Notes under the pieces: generated by a model | What the model saw: only the letters and a program-made list of their open reading frames with translations | Database searches by the model: none | Told to the model about the DNA's origin: nothing | Part shown: one piece after another, positions 1 through 9,999 of the stretch | How positions within the stretch are numbered: the first letter of the stretch is position 1 | Layout of the letters: each line of letters starts with the position of its first letter | Assembly (NCBI GenBank): GCA_026874595.1 | Contig: CM049311.1 | Location: 20,954,176 to 21,018,175, forward strand | Direction: 5' to 3' | DNA: 64,000 nucleotides | From: Sipunculus nudus | Taxonomy: Eukaryota > Annelida > Sipuncula > Golfingiida > Sipunculidae | Position numbers and translations under genes: made by a program

Positions 1-360
1 GGGTCGGGGGCTTTTCTCCGGTAACATTTGGTTCAGTTTAACAGGTCAGCCCCAGAGACGCAAAGCTGTTTGTGCCGTGGGCTCTTCCGAGCGGGGGTGA
101 TGCTCCCAGGGGCCACGGGTGGCAGCCCCACCGCCCCGACCCCTCCCCCGGGCCAAACACATGTCAGCCAAACTGATCCCGCTGATCCCCCTCTCGGCCC
201 TGCGTTCATGTCGAAGCCCATCAGTTTAGTCCACTGTGGCGGTCTAGCTCGCAGACATATGGATAACATGGACTAACTGAGCCCGCGCAAAACGCTACTG
301 CAATACCTAATTAAGAACAAGCCACAGGGCAAGCTTACTAACATGCAGTTATTGTAAATG
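1..360. other. GC-richer unique island at window edge
   Basis: This is the most GC-rich stretch of the first 4 kb, with cytosine runs near 130-150 and no tandem repetition. Both strands stay open for about 80 codons, which in such sequence reflects composition and not a gene. I recognise no domain. It could be the edge of a gene-proximal or regulatory region continuing outside the window. A homeodomain-type word CTAATTAAG lies near 308. Confidence 0.3.
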
Positions 361-593
361 GATATTCTGGATTAGAAAACATATCATTTATCAGTAGAGC
401 ATAAACTTTCCCAATATATCACCAATTTATTTGTCCATTTGCACTGCATACTCGAAGTTCAAGAATTCTAATGACCCGTTCTGTTCAATTTTATAAACAT
501 GCAGGTATACATGTATGTGTGTGTATGTATGTGTATAAATATAAATATATTTTTATACATATAAATATAATAGTATATACAATATATATATAT

Positions 594-975
594 TGTTACG
601 AAACAAATTGCTCAGGGGAAAATACTGTGCCGTTCCGGGATTCGAACCCATGTGGGTAGCGCACAAGCCCGGCGTACCAACAGCTTCGCTAGTTCGATCC
701 GCTTTTACGACACCGCGTAACACATCCCCTCTTAAGAGGGTTCTGCTATCAGATCAGAACAAGACTAATTATCCCAGGAGTCACACTTTGGTGAGCATAT
801 TCCCTGGGCCACAAAGTTTACCGTCAAGTTGGACGAGCCCCCATTTTGTTACGAAGAAAAATTGCTCAGGGTGAAAATACTGGGCCGATCCGGGACCCAT
901 AACGGTTGCGTTCAAGTCCGGCGAACCAACCGCTTCGCTAGCAAGACAGTTCGGTCCGCTTTTATGTCACCCCGT

Positions 976-979
<4 letters not shown>
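594..979. mobile_element. TRIM-like miniature element with direct terminal repeats
   Basis: Two direct copies of a ~130-bp sequence lie at 594-722 and 847-979. Each starts TGTTACGAA and ends CGTAACA, and both share the words TTGCTCAGGG, CTTCGCTAG and TCCGCTTTTA. The ~124 bp between them is unique. TG...CA ends that are also short inverted repeats are typical of LTRs, and LTRs this short around a non-coding core are typical of terminal-repeat retrotransposons in miniature. The flanks are TA-rich (ATAT on both sides), so a target duplication is possible but ambiguous. I see no clear primer-binding site or polypurine tract. A tandem pair of ~130-bp MITEs is the alternative. The left copy contains GGGATTCGAACCC, the complement of a tRNA B-box, so a tRNA-derived origin is also possible. 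Confidence 0.5.

Positions 980-1037
<58 letters not shown>
980..1037. repeat. (TA)n microsatellite
   Basis: An uninterrupted TA array of ~58 bp directly abuts the CGTAACA end of the preceding element, consistent with insertion into a TA-rich target. Confidence 0.95.
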
Positions 1038-1039
<2 letters not shown>

Positions 1040-1280
1040 GTTCGTATGCATATAGAGCTTCTTAATTGTTTTAAACCCGTCTTGAAGTGGTTCATTAAAT
1101 AACAATATAACCTTTTGCAATCTCTCTGTACTCAATCTACAAACATTATACTTTCTCAAATAATTATAATTATTTTTAAACTATTATCATACATAATTTT
1201 CAAATAACTATTATTTCTCCTATTGACGGAAGGGTCATCAGGTAGAAAGACAAATCACTGAACAAAGTAGAAATTTACAG

Positions 1281-1313
1281 AGAGGGGGGGGGGGGGGAGG
1301 GGGGGGGGGAGGA
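1281..1313 (+). repeat. Poly-G tract
   Basis: A guanine run of ~33 bp is broken only by single adenines. It could form a G-quadruplex on the plus strand. The surrounding 1038-1389 is AT-rich and holds nothing else I recognise. Confidence 0.85.
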
Positions 1314-1389
1314 GCGCATTTGGTTGGAGAGCCGAATTGGGTGAAAAACAGTTCCTGGAAATTTCAGTGAAAGCGGATTAGCATCAGTG

Positions 1390-3345
1390 CGCAATCAACC
1401 TATAGACATCCAGATTGTGTTTATACCATCAACCCACAGACGTCAAGATTTTGTTTATACAATCAACCAACAGACACCTTATATATTGTTTTTAAACCAT
1501 CAACCCACAGACATCAAGATTGTCCTTATACCATCGGTTCACAGGCATGAAGATTTTGTTTATAACATCGGCCAAAAACATCAAGATTTTGTTAATACCA
1601 TCGGTTTACAGGCATTAAGATTTTGTTTATAACATCTGCCCACATGCCTCAAGATTTTGTTTATAACATAGGCCCACAGGCATGGATATTTTTTTATAAC
1701 ATTGGTTCACATACATCAAGGTTTTGTTTAAAAACATGGGCCCAGATGCATGGAAATTTCGTTTATAACATCGGCTCACATGAATGAAAATTTTGTTTAT
1801 AACATCGGCCCACACAAATCAAGATTTTGTGTAAACACTCGGCCCACAGGCTTGGAAATTTTGTTAATAACGTCGTCTCTTAGGTATGCAGATTTTGTTT
1901 ATAACAGCGGCCAATATACATCAAGATTTTGTTTAAAACATCGGTTCACAGGCGTGAAGATTTTGTTTAAACCATCGGCTCACAGGCATGAAAATTTTGT
2001 TTAAACATGGGCAAACATATATCAAGATTTTGTATACACCATCGGCCCACATACATCAAGTTTTTGTATATACGATCGGCTCACAGGCATGAAGATTTAG
2101 TTTTTATATAACATGGACCTACATACATCAAGATTTTGTTTATAACATCGAACCATATACATCAAGTTTTTTGTTTATAACATCGGCTCACAGGCATGAA
2201 GATTTTGTTTAAAACATCGGCTCACAGGCATGAAGATTTTGTTTATAACATGGGCACACATATATCAAGACTTTGTATACACCATCGGCCCATATACATC
2301 AAGATTTTGTTTATACCATCGGCTCACAGGCATGAAGATTTTGTTTTTTATACAACATGGACCCACATACGTCAAGATTTTGTTTATAACATCGACCCAT
2401 ACACATCAAGTTTTTTTTGTTTATAACATCGGCTCATAGGCATGAAGATTTTGTTTAAACCATCCGCTCACAGGCATGAGGATTTTGTTTATAACATGGG
2501 CCCACATACATCAAGATTTTTTTATATACCATCGGCTCACAGGCATGGAGATTTTGTTTATAACCTCGGCCCACATACATCAAGTTTTTGTTTAAAACAT
2601 CGGCTCACAGACATAAAGATTTTGTTTTTATATAACATGGGTCAATGTACATCAAGATTTTGTATATACCAACCCACCACAAACATCAAGATTTTGTTTA
2701 TACCATCGGCTCACAGGCATGAAGAATTTGTTGCTATATAACATGGGTCCAAGTACATAAAGATTTTGTTAATACCATCCGCCCACATGAAACAAGATTT
2801 ATAGTTTATAACATCGGCTCACGGGCATAAATATTTTGTGTATAACATCGGCCCATATATATATATATACATCCAGATTTTGTGTATACTATCGACTCAC
2901 AGGCATAAAGAGTTTGTTTATAACATCGGCCCATATATATACATCCAGATTTTGTGTATACTATCGACTCACAGGCATAAAGATTTTGTTTATAACATCG
3001 GCCCTTATATATATACATCCAGATTTTGTGTATACTATCGACTCACATGCATAAAGATTTTGTTTATAACATCGGTCCATATATATACATCCAGATTTTG
3101 TACATACTTTCGACTCACATGCATAAAGATTTTGTTTATAACATCGGCCCATATATATACATCAAGATTTTGTGTATACTATCGACTCACAGGCATAAAG
3201 ATTTCGTATATAACATCGGCCCATATATATACATCCAGATTTTGTGTATACTATCGACTCTCAGGCATGAAGATTTTGTTTATACCATCAACCTTCAAGC
3301 ATAATGATGTTGTTTACACAATCAGCCCACAACAGTTAGAATTAG
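1390..3345. repeat. 34-bp minisatellite array (~57 units)
   Basis: The array is built from a unit close to AAGATTTTGTTTATAACATC followed by GGCTCACAGGCATG (34 bp). Two unit types alternate, one ending in GGCTCACAGGCATGA and one in GGCCCACATACATCA, so the underlying period is about 68 bp. The left edge (1390-1560) is the most diverged. Local A/T slippage inside units gives small length changes. The many apparent small proteins here are frame artefacts of the repeat: the unit is not a multiple of three, so each frame cycles through three readings. I see no transcription signal. Confidence 0.95.
2838..3250. repeat. 72-bp higher-order repeat within the 34-bp array
   Basis: Here two diverged 34-36 bp units are amplified together. 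The landmark CATCCAGATTTTGTGTATAC (or its CATCAAG variant) recurs at about 2942, 3016, 3088, 3160 and 3232, i.e. every 72-74 bp. Each dimer holds one short TATATATA stretch and one ACTCACAGGCATAAAG segment. Because 72 is divisible by three, the plus strand stays open for ~180 codons with a 24-residue periodicity. I regard this as a consequence of the period and not a gene. Confidence 0.9.
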
Positions 3346-3875
3346 GTTTGTTCCATCGACCAAACGAGGGGAAACCTCAGTCTCCATAAGCGGAAAGTAT
3401 GTTTAAAGTGTGTTTTGTATTTTGCTTGTTGTAAAAATCTTTAATCGTCATATACTTAAAATACAATTATTCAGCCATTTGCGTAGAAATGAATAGCAAT
3501 GTTTAAAGCATCTCACGAGCCATTGATTTTTTTTTTCTCAATGACTTTCCATTGTTTTTACGTCAAAAGCCAGAATGATGTGTAAAAAAGTCAAGAGATC
3601 AAACACGAGTAAAAAGTGTGCATCAGGTATTACATTATGTTAGTAAATAGAGTGAATCACAGCTGATTCACGGACCGTCAGTTCACCTTCACTCCGTGCA
3701 CTGAGTCACTCCGGGTTTAGGGATTTGAATACATTATGCCTGAATATCTAATTGACTACAAGAACATGCGGATATTCTGTACAGCAAGATGTTACCATAT
3801 AATGTCTTCCACTCTCTTTGTTATTCATATATAAACCCTATAGTTTCAAGTGACATCGGGTCGCAAAGTGCAAGG

Positions 3876-3877
<2 letters not shown>
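3346..3877. other. Intergenic, no gene seen
   Basis: AT-rich sequence without recognisable genes. Two short details stand out. GTGAATCA and TGATTCAC form a perfect 8-bp inverted repeat with a 4-bp loop at 3652-3671. A consensus AP-1 word TGAGTCA lies at 3702-3708. Both could be chance. Confidence 0.5.

Positions 3878-3965
<88 letters not shown>
3878..3965. repeat. (TA)n microsatellite, ~88 bp
   Basis: A TA array with one phase slip (ATTATA) near 3931. It is among the longest of the TA arrays in this window. Confidence 0.95.
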
Positions 3966-3968
<3 letters not shown>

Positions 3969-4715
3969 TATGTCGCCTTAGATAAACATGTTTTAGAAAC
4001 TCTCTATGAAATATCTGGAATATACATAAACCAAAATATTTAAACTAATGCGTTGCCTTAATTAAGTCACGTGTGTGTGTCTAGTCTTACATATTATAAA
4101 ATATTAACGATAAACCTCTTATATACTGTATACATATATACTTATATTATAAGTATTACTATAAGTTCCAACTAGAAAGAACTCAGAGACCGCATCCCTC
4201 CACCAACGTCTGGATATGCTTCTAGATCCACCAGAAATTAATCGAGCTGCCATCTGTTATTCATTGGAAGATGGAGATCATTTCAGTGAAAACTGTCAAT
4301 CCCTGTGAGCCTCTCCTCCACTGGAAATAGATGTCTTTAACCCCCTCCCCCTCCTTTTCCCATGTGCACCCCCATGCAGGCCTACAATGATAATGTGTAA
4401 TCCGTAATGGAGAGTTAGACCTTTGGAATAAGGTCTATGACTAATATTGTGCACAAAATTTTAGCTTTTGAAAATTAGCCTTATTGGCATATATCACAAA
4501 CAATAAATGGCAGAAGAAAAAAGAACAAAATAACAAAAATTTAAATCACTGGTTTTCGACTCGGATTCTAAGTAGGTCCACCAACATTTTTTTTACCCAA
4601 ATAAGAATACAGATTTAAACTCATCAACCCCTATGAGTTTTCCGGTTCTACAGGGAGGCTTATATATATTTAAAGTTAAAGTCAGTAAGCCAAAGGTATG
4701 ATCACTGTTTGTCAC
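3966..4715. other. AT-rich intergenic; possible degenerate interspersed repeat at 4163-4345
   Basis: Mostly AT-rich with no gene. The part at 4163-4345 (AACTCAGAGACCGCATCCCTCC onward, with a GATCCACCAGAAATTAATC segment) is compositionally distinct. It resembles fragments I associate with dispersed repeats in marine invertebrates, but I cannot name a family. Confidence 0.3.
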
Positions 4716-4719
4716 AATT

Positions 4720-5050
4720 ACCCATATCATGTCACCGGGGTTTACAGTTTATATTATACCGTACCTGTTGACCGCGTTCACCACGCGGGATGTACACAGG
4801 ATTGGTGGACCTTGTATAAGCCGGTCATTAGACAATGGATCAGCGGCACCATCTGGACACGACAGTAAATACAGTCAACGTGACCCCTCGGTGTCCGTAT
4901 GTCAATATGTCACTTTCATACCTGGTGGTGGTGTATACAGTTACGGCAAAGGTTAATGCCGTCCTCAGGTCACCCAGTGCATTAACCCATAGCGGTATCT
5001 CCACCGAGTTAGCCGTTAACTTATATACAGCAGCAACGAACATCCTTGTT
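4720..5050. other. GC-richer unique island
   Basis: Non-repetitive sequence with balanced composition between AT-rich flanks. Short open frames exist on both strands at once and none shows a recognisable domain. It may be a regulatory element or older unique DNA. Confidence 0.3.
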
Positions 5051-5102
5051 TAATCTAATATTTCAATATTAAATACACGTCTCTCTTTCTCTATGTCTGT
5101 CT

Positions 5103-5105
5103 GTT

Positions 5106-5161
<56 letters not shown>
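5103..5161. repeat. (CT)n microsatellite
   Basis: A nearly pure CT array preceded by imperfect CTGT units (TCTGTCTGTTTGTC). Confidence 0.95.
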
Positions 5162-5165
<4 letters not shown>

Positions 5166-5179
5166 AAATATCCATATAT

Positions 5180-5285
5180 TAGGGCTGTAACGATTCAACA
5201 GTGCACCGATACATCGCGATATACAGTCAAATATCGTATGGGTATCGTTAGATGTCCCTGTATCGATACGTAGAAGACATTTGTG
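5180..5285. mobile_element. hAT-like MITE fragment
   Basis: The sequence starts TAGGGCTGTAACGATTCA and continues with several TATCGATA/ATCGCGATA-like words. This resembles the ends of many non-autonomous hAT elements in animals (family recall, not alignment). It is ~105 bp and has no coding capacity. I cannot define the far end or a target duplication. Confidence 0.4.
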
Positions 5286-5432
5286 CATCCGATGAAAATT
5301 GATTTTTGACTTTTCAGAAAGTATATATCGGCACCACGTAAGGTATAAAAAGTCAAATTACACCGATAGGAAACACCTTAAACAGCATCCTGGATTTATT
5401 TTTGGTTTTGAAATCCTTTTTATGAGAGTAAC

Positions 5433-5494
<62 letters not shown>
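5433..5494. repeat. (TA)n microsatellite
   Basis: An uninterrupted TA array about 50 bp upstream of the palindromic TIR element. Confidence 0.95.
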
Positions 5495-5496
<2 letters not shown>

Positions 5497-5547
5497 ACAT
5501 GATGTGATAAATTGACTAATTATTATGTCACTTCGATATAATATATA

Positions 5548-5768
5548 TGTTGGAGCCTGTCTGCGGATCTGGCCCATCTGCCGATGGGCTTGGCCCATAT
5601 GAGGATCTGTTATTGGGCTGCCCATCTGCAGATGGGCAGCCCAATAACGGATTTGATACCATGCACTTTCTGGCCCATCTGCAGATGCATGGCTTGGCCC
5701 AACAACCGATTTTAGTTTTTATTAGTTTAACGTTATTTTTTTATTATCTTGATGATTTTTGTAATCAG
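5548..5768 (+). repeat. Left terminal inverted repeat
   Basis: This arm pairs with 7425-7644. It holds three palindromic modules: GGCCCATCTGCCGATGGGC (from ~5571), the long perfect palindrome at 5609-5648, and GGCCCATCTGCAGATGCAT (~5673). They are separated by unique spacers including ATACCATGCACTTTCT. Its inner edge is AT-rich (TTATTATCTTGATGA), also shared with the right arm. Confidence 0.85.
5609..5648. repeat. Perfect 40-bp palindrome inside left TIR
   Basis: The left half is GTTATTGGGCTGCCCATCTG and the right half is its exact reverse complement, centred on CTG|CAG with no loop. It should extrude readily as a cruciform. It contains inverted E-box words CATCTG/CAGATG. The equivalent in the right arm (7547-7580) is perfect over 34 bp. 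Confidence 0.9.
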
Positions 5769-5783
5769 ACAAACATTTCCCAG

Positions 5784-5980
5784 AACTTAAATGGATTTGC
5801 CTGCTCTTGGGGTGTCCAACACACTTGTTATTTCCTCTGAAGCCAAGCTCAGAGAAGAGGTCAGCAAGTATTTACGGGTAGTCCCTGTTGATAGTCTGTT
5901 TAACGTCGCCAAGAACATCCACGAGAGGACCATGCAGGATATCGAAAGACCTTTGCCCATGTTAGTGCTTCATTTATCAT
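5784..5980 (+). CDS. Possible captured exon inside the TIR element
   Basis: A balanced-composition block begins just inside the left arm. It follows a pyrimidine-rich stretch ending TTTCCCAG (acceptor-like) and ends before GTAAGG (donor-like, 5981). From ATG at 5791 it reads MDLPALGVSNTLVISSEAKL and continues without a stop through ...FNVAKNIHERTMQDIERP (the frame closes at 6006). Its look is coding-like against a very AT-rich core. I do not recognise the protein. It could be a transposase remnant, a captured host exon or chance. Confidence 0.3.
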
Positions 5981-6747
5981 GTAAGGTGTATCCGATATTA
6001 AGTTGATGAACTGGTCATACCTAAATGCGTTTACCCTTAAGTGTTATTATAGTGTTAGTGACAACCAAATTAACCAGAAAGCACTCACAGAGCACATGCC
6101 TCCGCCACTGCCTGTGTACGTACCAATGAAAGTACACTCGGTTATATGACATGAAATAGTATATGGCCTTTTAGACAAAAAGGTACAACCCCATCAAAAT
6201 AGTGTACCATTTAAACCACTGTATTATCATTATTTATTCAATTTATATAATATAGATTAATTTTACATATATGTTTATTGTTCCGAATCCAAACAAGGTC
6301 TATAAAAAAGTTTAGAATAGTTCCTACTAAGCTGAGTTAATATTTTATTCGATAACAGTATCCCACACAGACCGAAATTAGTAATATGCAAGTATTAACT
6401 ACGAATTTTGGTAGTTTTATCGTATAAATTTTATCTCTTCATTATTTATCCTCTTTGTATAAAGTATAATTATATTTATCCAAAATGGTTTATAAAGAGT
6501 CTTGTCACAATTTTAACTTTAATTTTATATTAATATTTTATTTATTAAAACATATTTATATATTAAAAATCGTGATGATTGCTTGTTTAAGAGATCTATT
6601 CATTTATCAGTTGTATCTAATAAATTGTTTTAGATTAAAAATAAAAATAAACTCTACTATGTTACTGTGAAAGATATGAAAAACATAACCCTATCGTTTT
6701 GTTTAAATTTATTTTGTGGCGTTTTTGCCCTGGCCTTTGCAAAGACA

Positions 6748-6813
6748 CTACTCTCCAGCAATGACCCCTGTAGCCAAAACTACATTTAACCTCGGCATCA
6801 TCTCCGTGATAAC
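6748..6813 (-). CDS. Possible terminal exon on minus strand inside the TIR element
   Basis: On the minus strand a strong acceptor-like tract (CTCCTTTTTTCAG) precedes a short open stretch reading VITEMMPRLNVVLATGVIAG then E and a stop. The surrounding 6710-6880 block is less AT-rich than the rest of the core. The stretch is short, so it is weak evidence. It is opposite in orientation to the putative exon at 5784-5980, so the two would not belong to one transcript. Confidence 0.2.
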   Translation of the reverse strand, partial: VITEMMPRLNVVLATGVIAGE

Positions 6814-7424
6814 CTGAAAAAAGGAGTAATGTCCGGCTTCCCTGCTGCTCTCATCACAAGGACGCCAACAATTTTGTACGAATACTATAGTAGATAGCTT
6901 TTCAATATGACACTTCTCTAAAAGAAACTGTATAAAGATGTGTTATTGTGATGAAAGTGCATGATTGTGATTGACTCTGAGATCAAATGACTCATGAAAG
7001 AGTGTTTGCTACATATATTTCACTATTCTCATGTCAAAATGTATGTAGTATAACCTTGATATATATGTGGATATTAAAAATGAATATGAGAAACTGATTT
7101 GTACCACATAAATTCCTCTTTAGTAAATTGTATGTAGCGTGGAAGTCGCATCTATGTGGTAATGTAAATTAGATTTTTTCGCAACAGCTGTAATTACTCT
7201 TTGGTAAAAAGTGAACCTCATTAAACTCTTAACATCACACGAATGCAATGTAGACTAATTAAGAATTGTGTGTAAAAAGTGATTTAAAAGGGTATTGTAA
7301 CACTGCATGCACATCTATGTAGTTTTCTATGCACATCTATGTAATTTTGATGATAAAATTATTGATGTAAGGCTGTGATAATGATTTATGTTTCAATTAA
7401 CACATTAAGTTCTGAGAAATGTTT

Positions 7425-7644
7425 GTCGGAGTACAAAAGTCATCAAGATAATAAAATAATAACGTATTACTAACAAAAATTAAAATCGGTTATTAGGCCA
7501 AGCCCATCTGCAGATGGGCCAGAAAGTGCATGGTATCAAATCCGTCATTGGGCTGCCCATCTGCAGATGGGCAGCCCAATAACGGATCCTCATATGGGCC
7601 AAGCCCATCGGCAGATGGGCCAGATCCGCAAACGGGCTCCAACA
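7425..7644 (-). repeat. Right terminal inverted repeat
   Basis: Reverse complement of the left arm with a few substitutions and small indels. The central palindrome here is 7547-7580. The outer module CCCATCGGCAGATGGGCC and the tip GGCTCCAACA are preserved. Confidence 0.85.
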
Positions 7645-7646
7645 TA

Positions 7647-8505
7647 AATAGCATATAATGGTGAAGCGGAAGCGGAAAGACGACGGTAGCGCCCCCTTCT
7701 GTCAGAATCAGAAACAGTATTATTACAGTGTTATTAGAGAAGGAATCTACTTAACAAAACTGCCCCTTATTAAAAATTGCTAGAAATCTAACGCGCCTGC
7801 ATGCTGAAATATTTCAGTTGCACATAACAAAACTCAATCCATTTGTGTGCATGTGTGCAAATGTGTGTATTAACGAGAAGTATGATCAGTGTCATTATAC
7901 AACAGGTATATATAGTTTACTGTTTTTACTGTGCATGGTTTACGTGGTAAAATTAGCAGACCGCCAAGTTTATTTCAGACAAAATGTGCAAAAAGTGAAT
8001 TACCAGATAATGGGCTATATGGTTAGCGCGAAAAATTTCTCTGCGAGTTCAGGTCTCCAAAATATAGAGTAATCCCCTATTCTGACCTGAACGCTGTATA
8101 ATTTGTGCACAGTCATGGACTGTATTCGTATTGTGTAGCGTTAATTTCAGGGTGTATAGTACTTTATTATAAATAGATCAAGTATCATGTAACTTAGCAA
8201 AGGTCAAACACGCGGTGAGTGCATTTGTATTTATAACCGTTATTTTGGTGACGTCACTCAAACAATAGTCAATCTTCAATAAAGGAATACTTCCTGTATA
8301 TCTGGATCAGGCGTAAGACCAGGGTACATACTAAGGAAATCTTAGATCTACATTGAGCTTTATCCGTCAGCATACCATACGACCTAAAAGGGCCCATGCA
8401 AATATAAATCAGTTGAAAATTTAAGGACCCAGGGTCAGAGGCCTTTCAATTTTTTTTTTTTTGGTTGAACCATTATAATTTGATCTCGAGTTAGTTTATA
8501 TAACT

Positions 8506-8543
<38 letters not shown>

Positions 8544-8699
8544 CAAGATTTTGCATTAAGAAAGAAAATGTGACAAAATAAATATAATTATTTTTGAAAT
8601 AAAACAGGATGTAAGCAAACCCATACCAGAGCCTATTATTTGGTGCATATATAACCTTGATATGGGTGATTCATGGTATTCATTTATTTACTCATGGGT
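7647..8699. other. Intergenic, AT-rich, with short simple repeats
   Basis: No gene seen. There is a CRE palindrome TGACGTCA at 8249-8256, a poly-T run at ~8450-8461 and a short (TA)n at 8511-8540. A small open frame near 7818-8072 lacks any recognisable domain. Confidence 0.5.
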
Positions 8700-8758
8700 G
8701 AAAAATAAGACCACTTGAGACCAGTCTATTGGGTGGTCTCATTAAACAGGTTCGATGA
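8700..8758 (-). mobile_element. pogo-type MITE end fragment
   Basis: The reverse complement begins CATCGAACCTGTTTAATGAG and continues with GACCACCC. This resembles the family ends CAGTNGAACCTC...GACCACC seen elsewhere in this window (10473, 19730, 61741). Only one terminus is visible. Confidence 0.5.
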
Positions 8759-8759
8759 C

Positions 8760-9240
8760 ACATCATTATTTGAATTACAGACGGTTTAGACACATGCAGG
8801 TATCAAAAAGCATATCAGAAATCGGTGGTAGGTATAATATGCATCGTGTTCGAACTATAATTACCCACACATTACTTTTTATTCCAGAGCAACGACAGGG
8901 AAAAAACAAGTAGACCAGACACAGTGACAATGCATGCATGACATAATTAATCTCTTGCAACGTAAAACTTCTTGGTAAATCATCATATTAATGATAATAC
9001 AATGTAACTTTGAATATGTAAAGTTCCAGGTGTTAGTGTCACCCGATCAGTACTGCATTACTCAAGCCCGAATCATACAAAACGATTAGTTTTTGCTCGG
9101 AATGAGGGCGGCAGATTAAAAATGCACAGTAAAACTAACTATAAATTAGAGGGTATGTTTATGTAGAATTTATCAAGTCCTTGATATTAATATAAAATTT
9201 ATTTAATATTAACTTATTTATTTTACATAAATTGAACAAC
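8760..9240. other. Intergenic, nothing recognised
   Basis: AT-rich unique sequence. Both strands are interrupted by stops and no repeat structure is visible. Confidence 0.5.
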
Positions 9241-9244
9241 TATA

Positions 9245-9460
9245 ATTAGAATAAACAATGCCAGACATGCACTCTCCCTGGTTCGGATGGTGGCGTTTGG
9301 TATTGTCTTTAATGGTGGAGGAAACAGGAACATCCGGTGAAGACCATGCACCGACGTGGGATGGTTCACTTCAACCCACTCTCATAGCCACGCCGGGAAT
9401 CGAACCCGGCACGCCAGCGTAGACAGCCGAGCCTTATATCAGTCGACTGCCATTGCTATT
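9245..9460 (-). mobile_element. tRNA-derived SINE (minus strand)
   Basis: The minus strand carries a perfect polymerase III B-box, GGTTCGATTCC, inside GTGCCGGGTTCGATTCCCGG (near 9396-9415). A weaker A-box-like TGGCAGTCGACTGA lies about 50 bp upstream near 9450. The body reads on toward 9245 with GTGGGTTGAAGTGAACCATC and ends in AT-rich sequence. A full tRNA cloverleaf is not preserved, so I call a SINE and not a tRNA gene. The family is unknown to me. Confidence 0.55.
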
Positions 9461-9999
9461 AGATCTATTGAACTGTCTCTAACTTTCCCTTGACTGGCGA
9501 CATCTATCGAAGAAGGTATGCATTGTGTGTTCGTGTCTTGACGAATAAAGATCAGTTTCACTCATATATCAAATATTGAGAAAAAAAGGTTACTTCGTCT
9601 GTACCGAAAGGCTCTGTGAGAGTCTGGGACTTGTTTCTGAGACCAATCTATTCAAAAACACAAACCTAAATTTGCATCATGCTGCTTTTAAAACTGCCCC
9701 ATTTTGCGTCATTTCAGATTATATATTTTCAAGACGTTTCTACACTGTGGGAGGGGTACAGAGCATAGCAGACTTTTGATAATACATATATATAAGGAAA
9801 TATTAACAAGAATGCAACATACTTGAATTCTGTCTCCTAATGCTTAACCCCGAAAAAACTTTAGCATAGGCCAAAGTAAGCTCAGGACAAAGATCATATA
9901 GCGTTGGTTTTAAAATATATAATATAGAACGGAGAGACTGTTTTTTTAATAAATCTGCCGAATACATGAATTAGAACGCAACATGCTTGAGTTATACTC
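9461..9999. other. Intergenic, nothing recognised
   Basis: Unique, AT-rich. The open frame at 9576-9779 has no recognisable motif. Confidence 0.5.

Larger units (their letters stand above)
5548..7644. mobile_element. 2.1 kb foldback-type DNA element with ~220-bp TIRs
   Basis: The two ends are long inverted repeats. The left end TGTTGGAGCC (5548) matches the right end GGCTCCAACA (ending 7644), and the match continues inwards for ~220 bp to about 5768 and 7425 with scattered mismatches. A TA dinucleotide flanks each end (5546-5547 and 7645-7646), compatible with a TA target-site duplication. Each arm also contains short palindromes built on CCCATCTGCAGATGGG. The ~1.65 kb core is AT-rich and holds no intact transposase, so the element is probably non-autonomous. 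Long structured arms resemble foldback elements, while a TA duplication would point to a Tc/mariner-like or related integrase. I cannot assign a superfamily. Confidence 0.85.

Noticed and set aside
1390-3345. CRISPR-like direct repeats
   Set aside because: Units are contiguous with no unique spacers, no cas genes exist, and the genome is eukaryotic. It is a minisatellite.
2838-3389. 183-codon plus-strand open frame as a repetitive protein gene
   Set aside because: It is wholly contained in a tandem array whose 72-bp period preserves frame. Other frames and the minus strand are open too.
9390-9455. tRNA gene on the minus strand
   Set aside because: The B-box is intact, but the acceptor stem and D-arm do not pair, and a SINE-like body follows.
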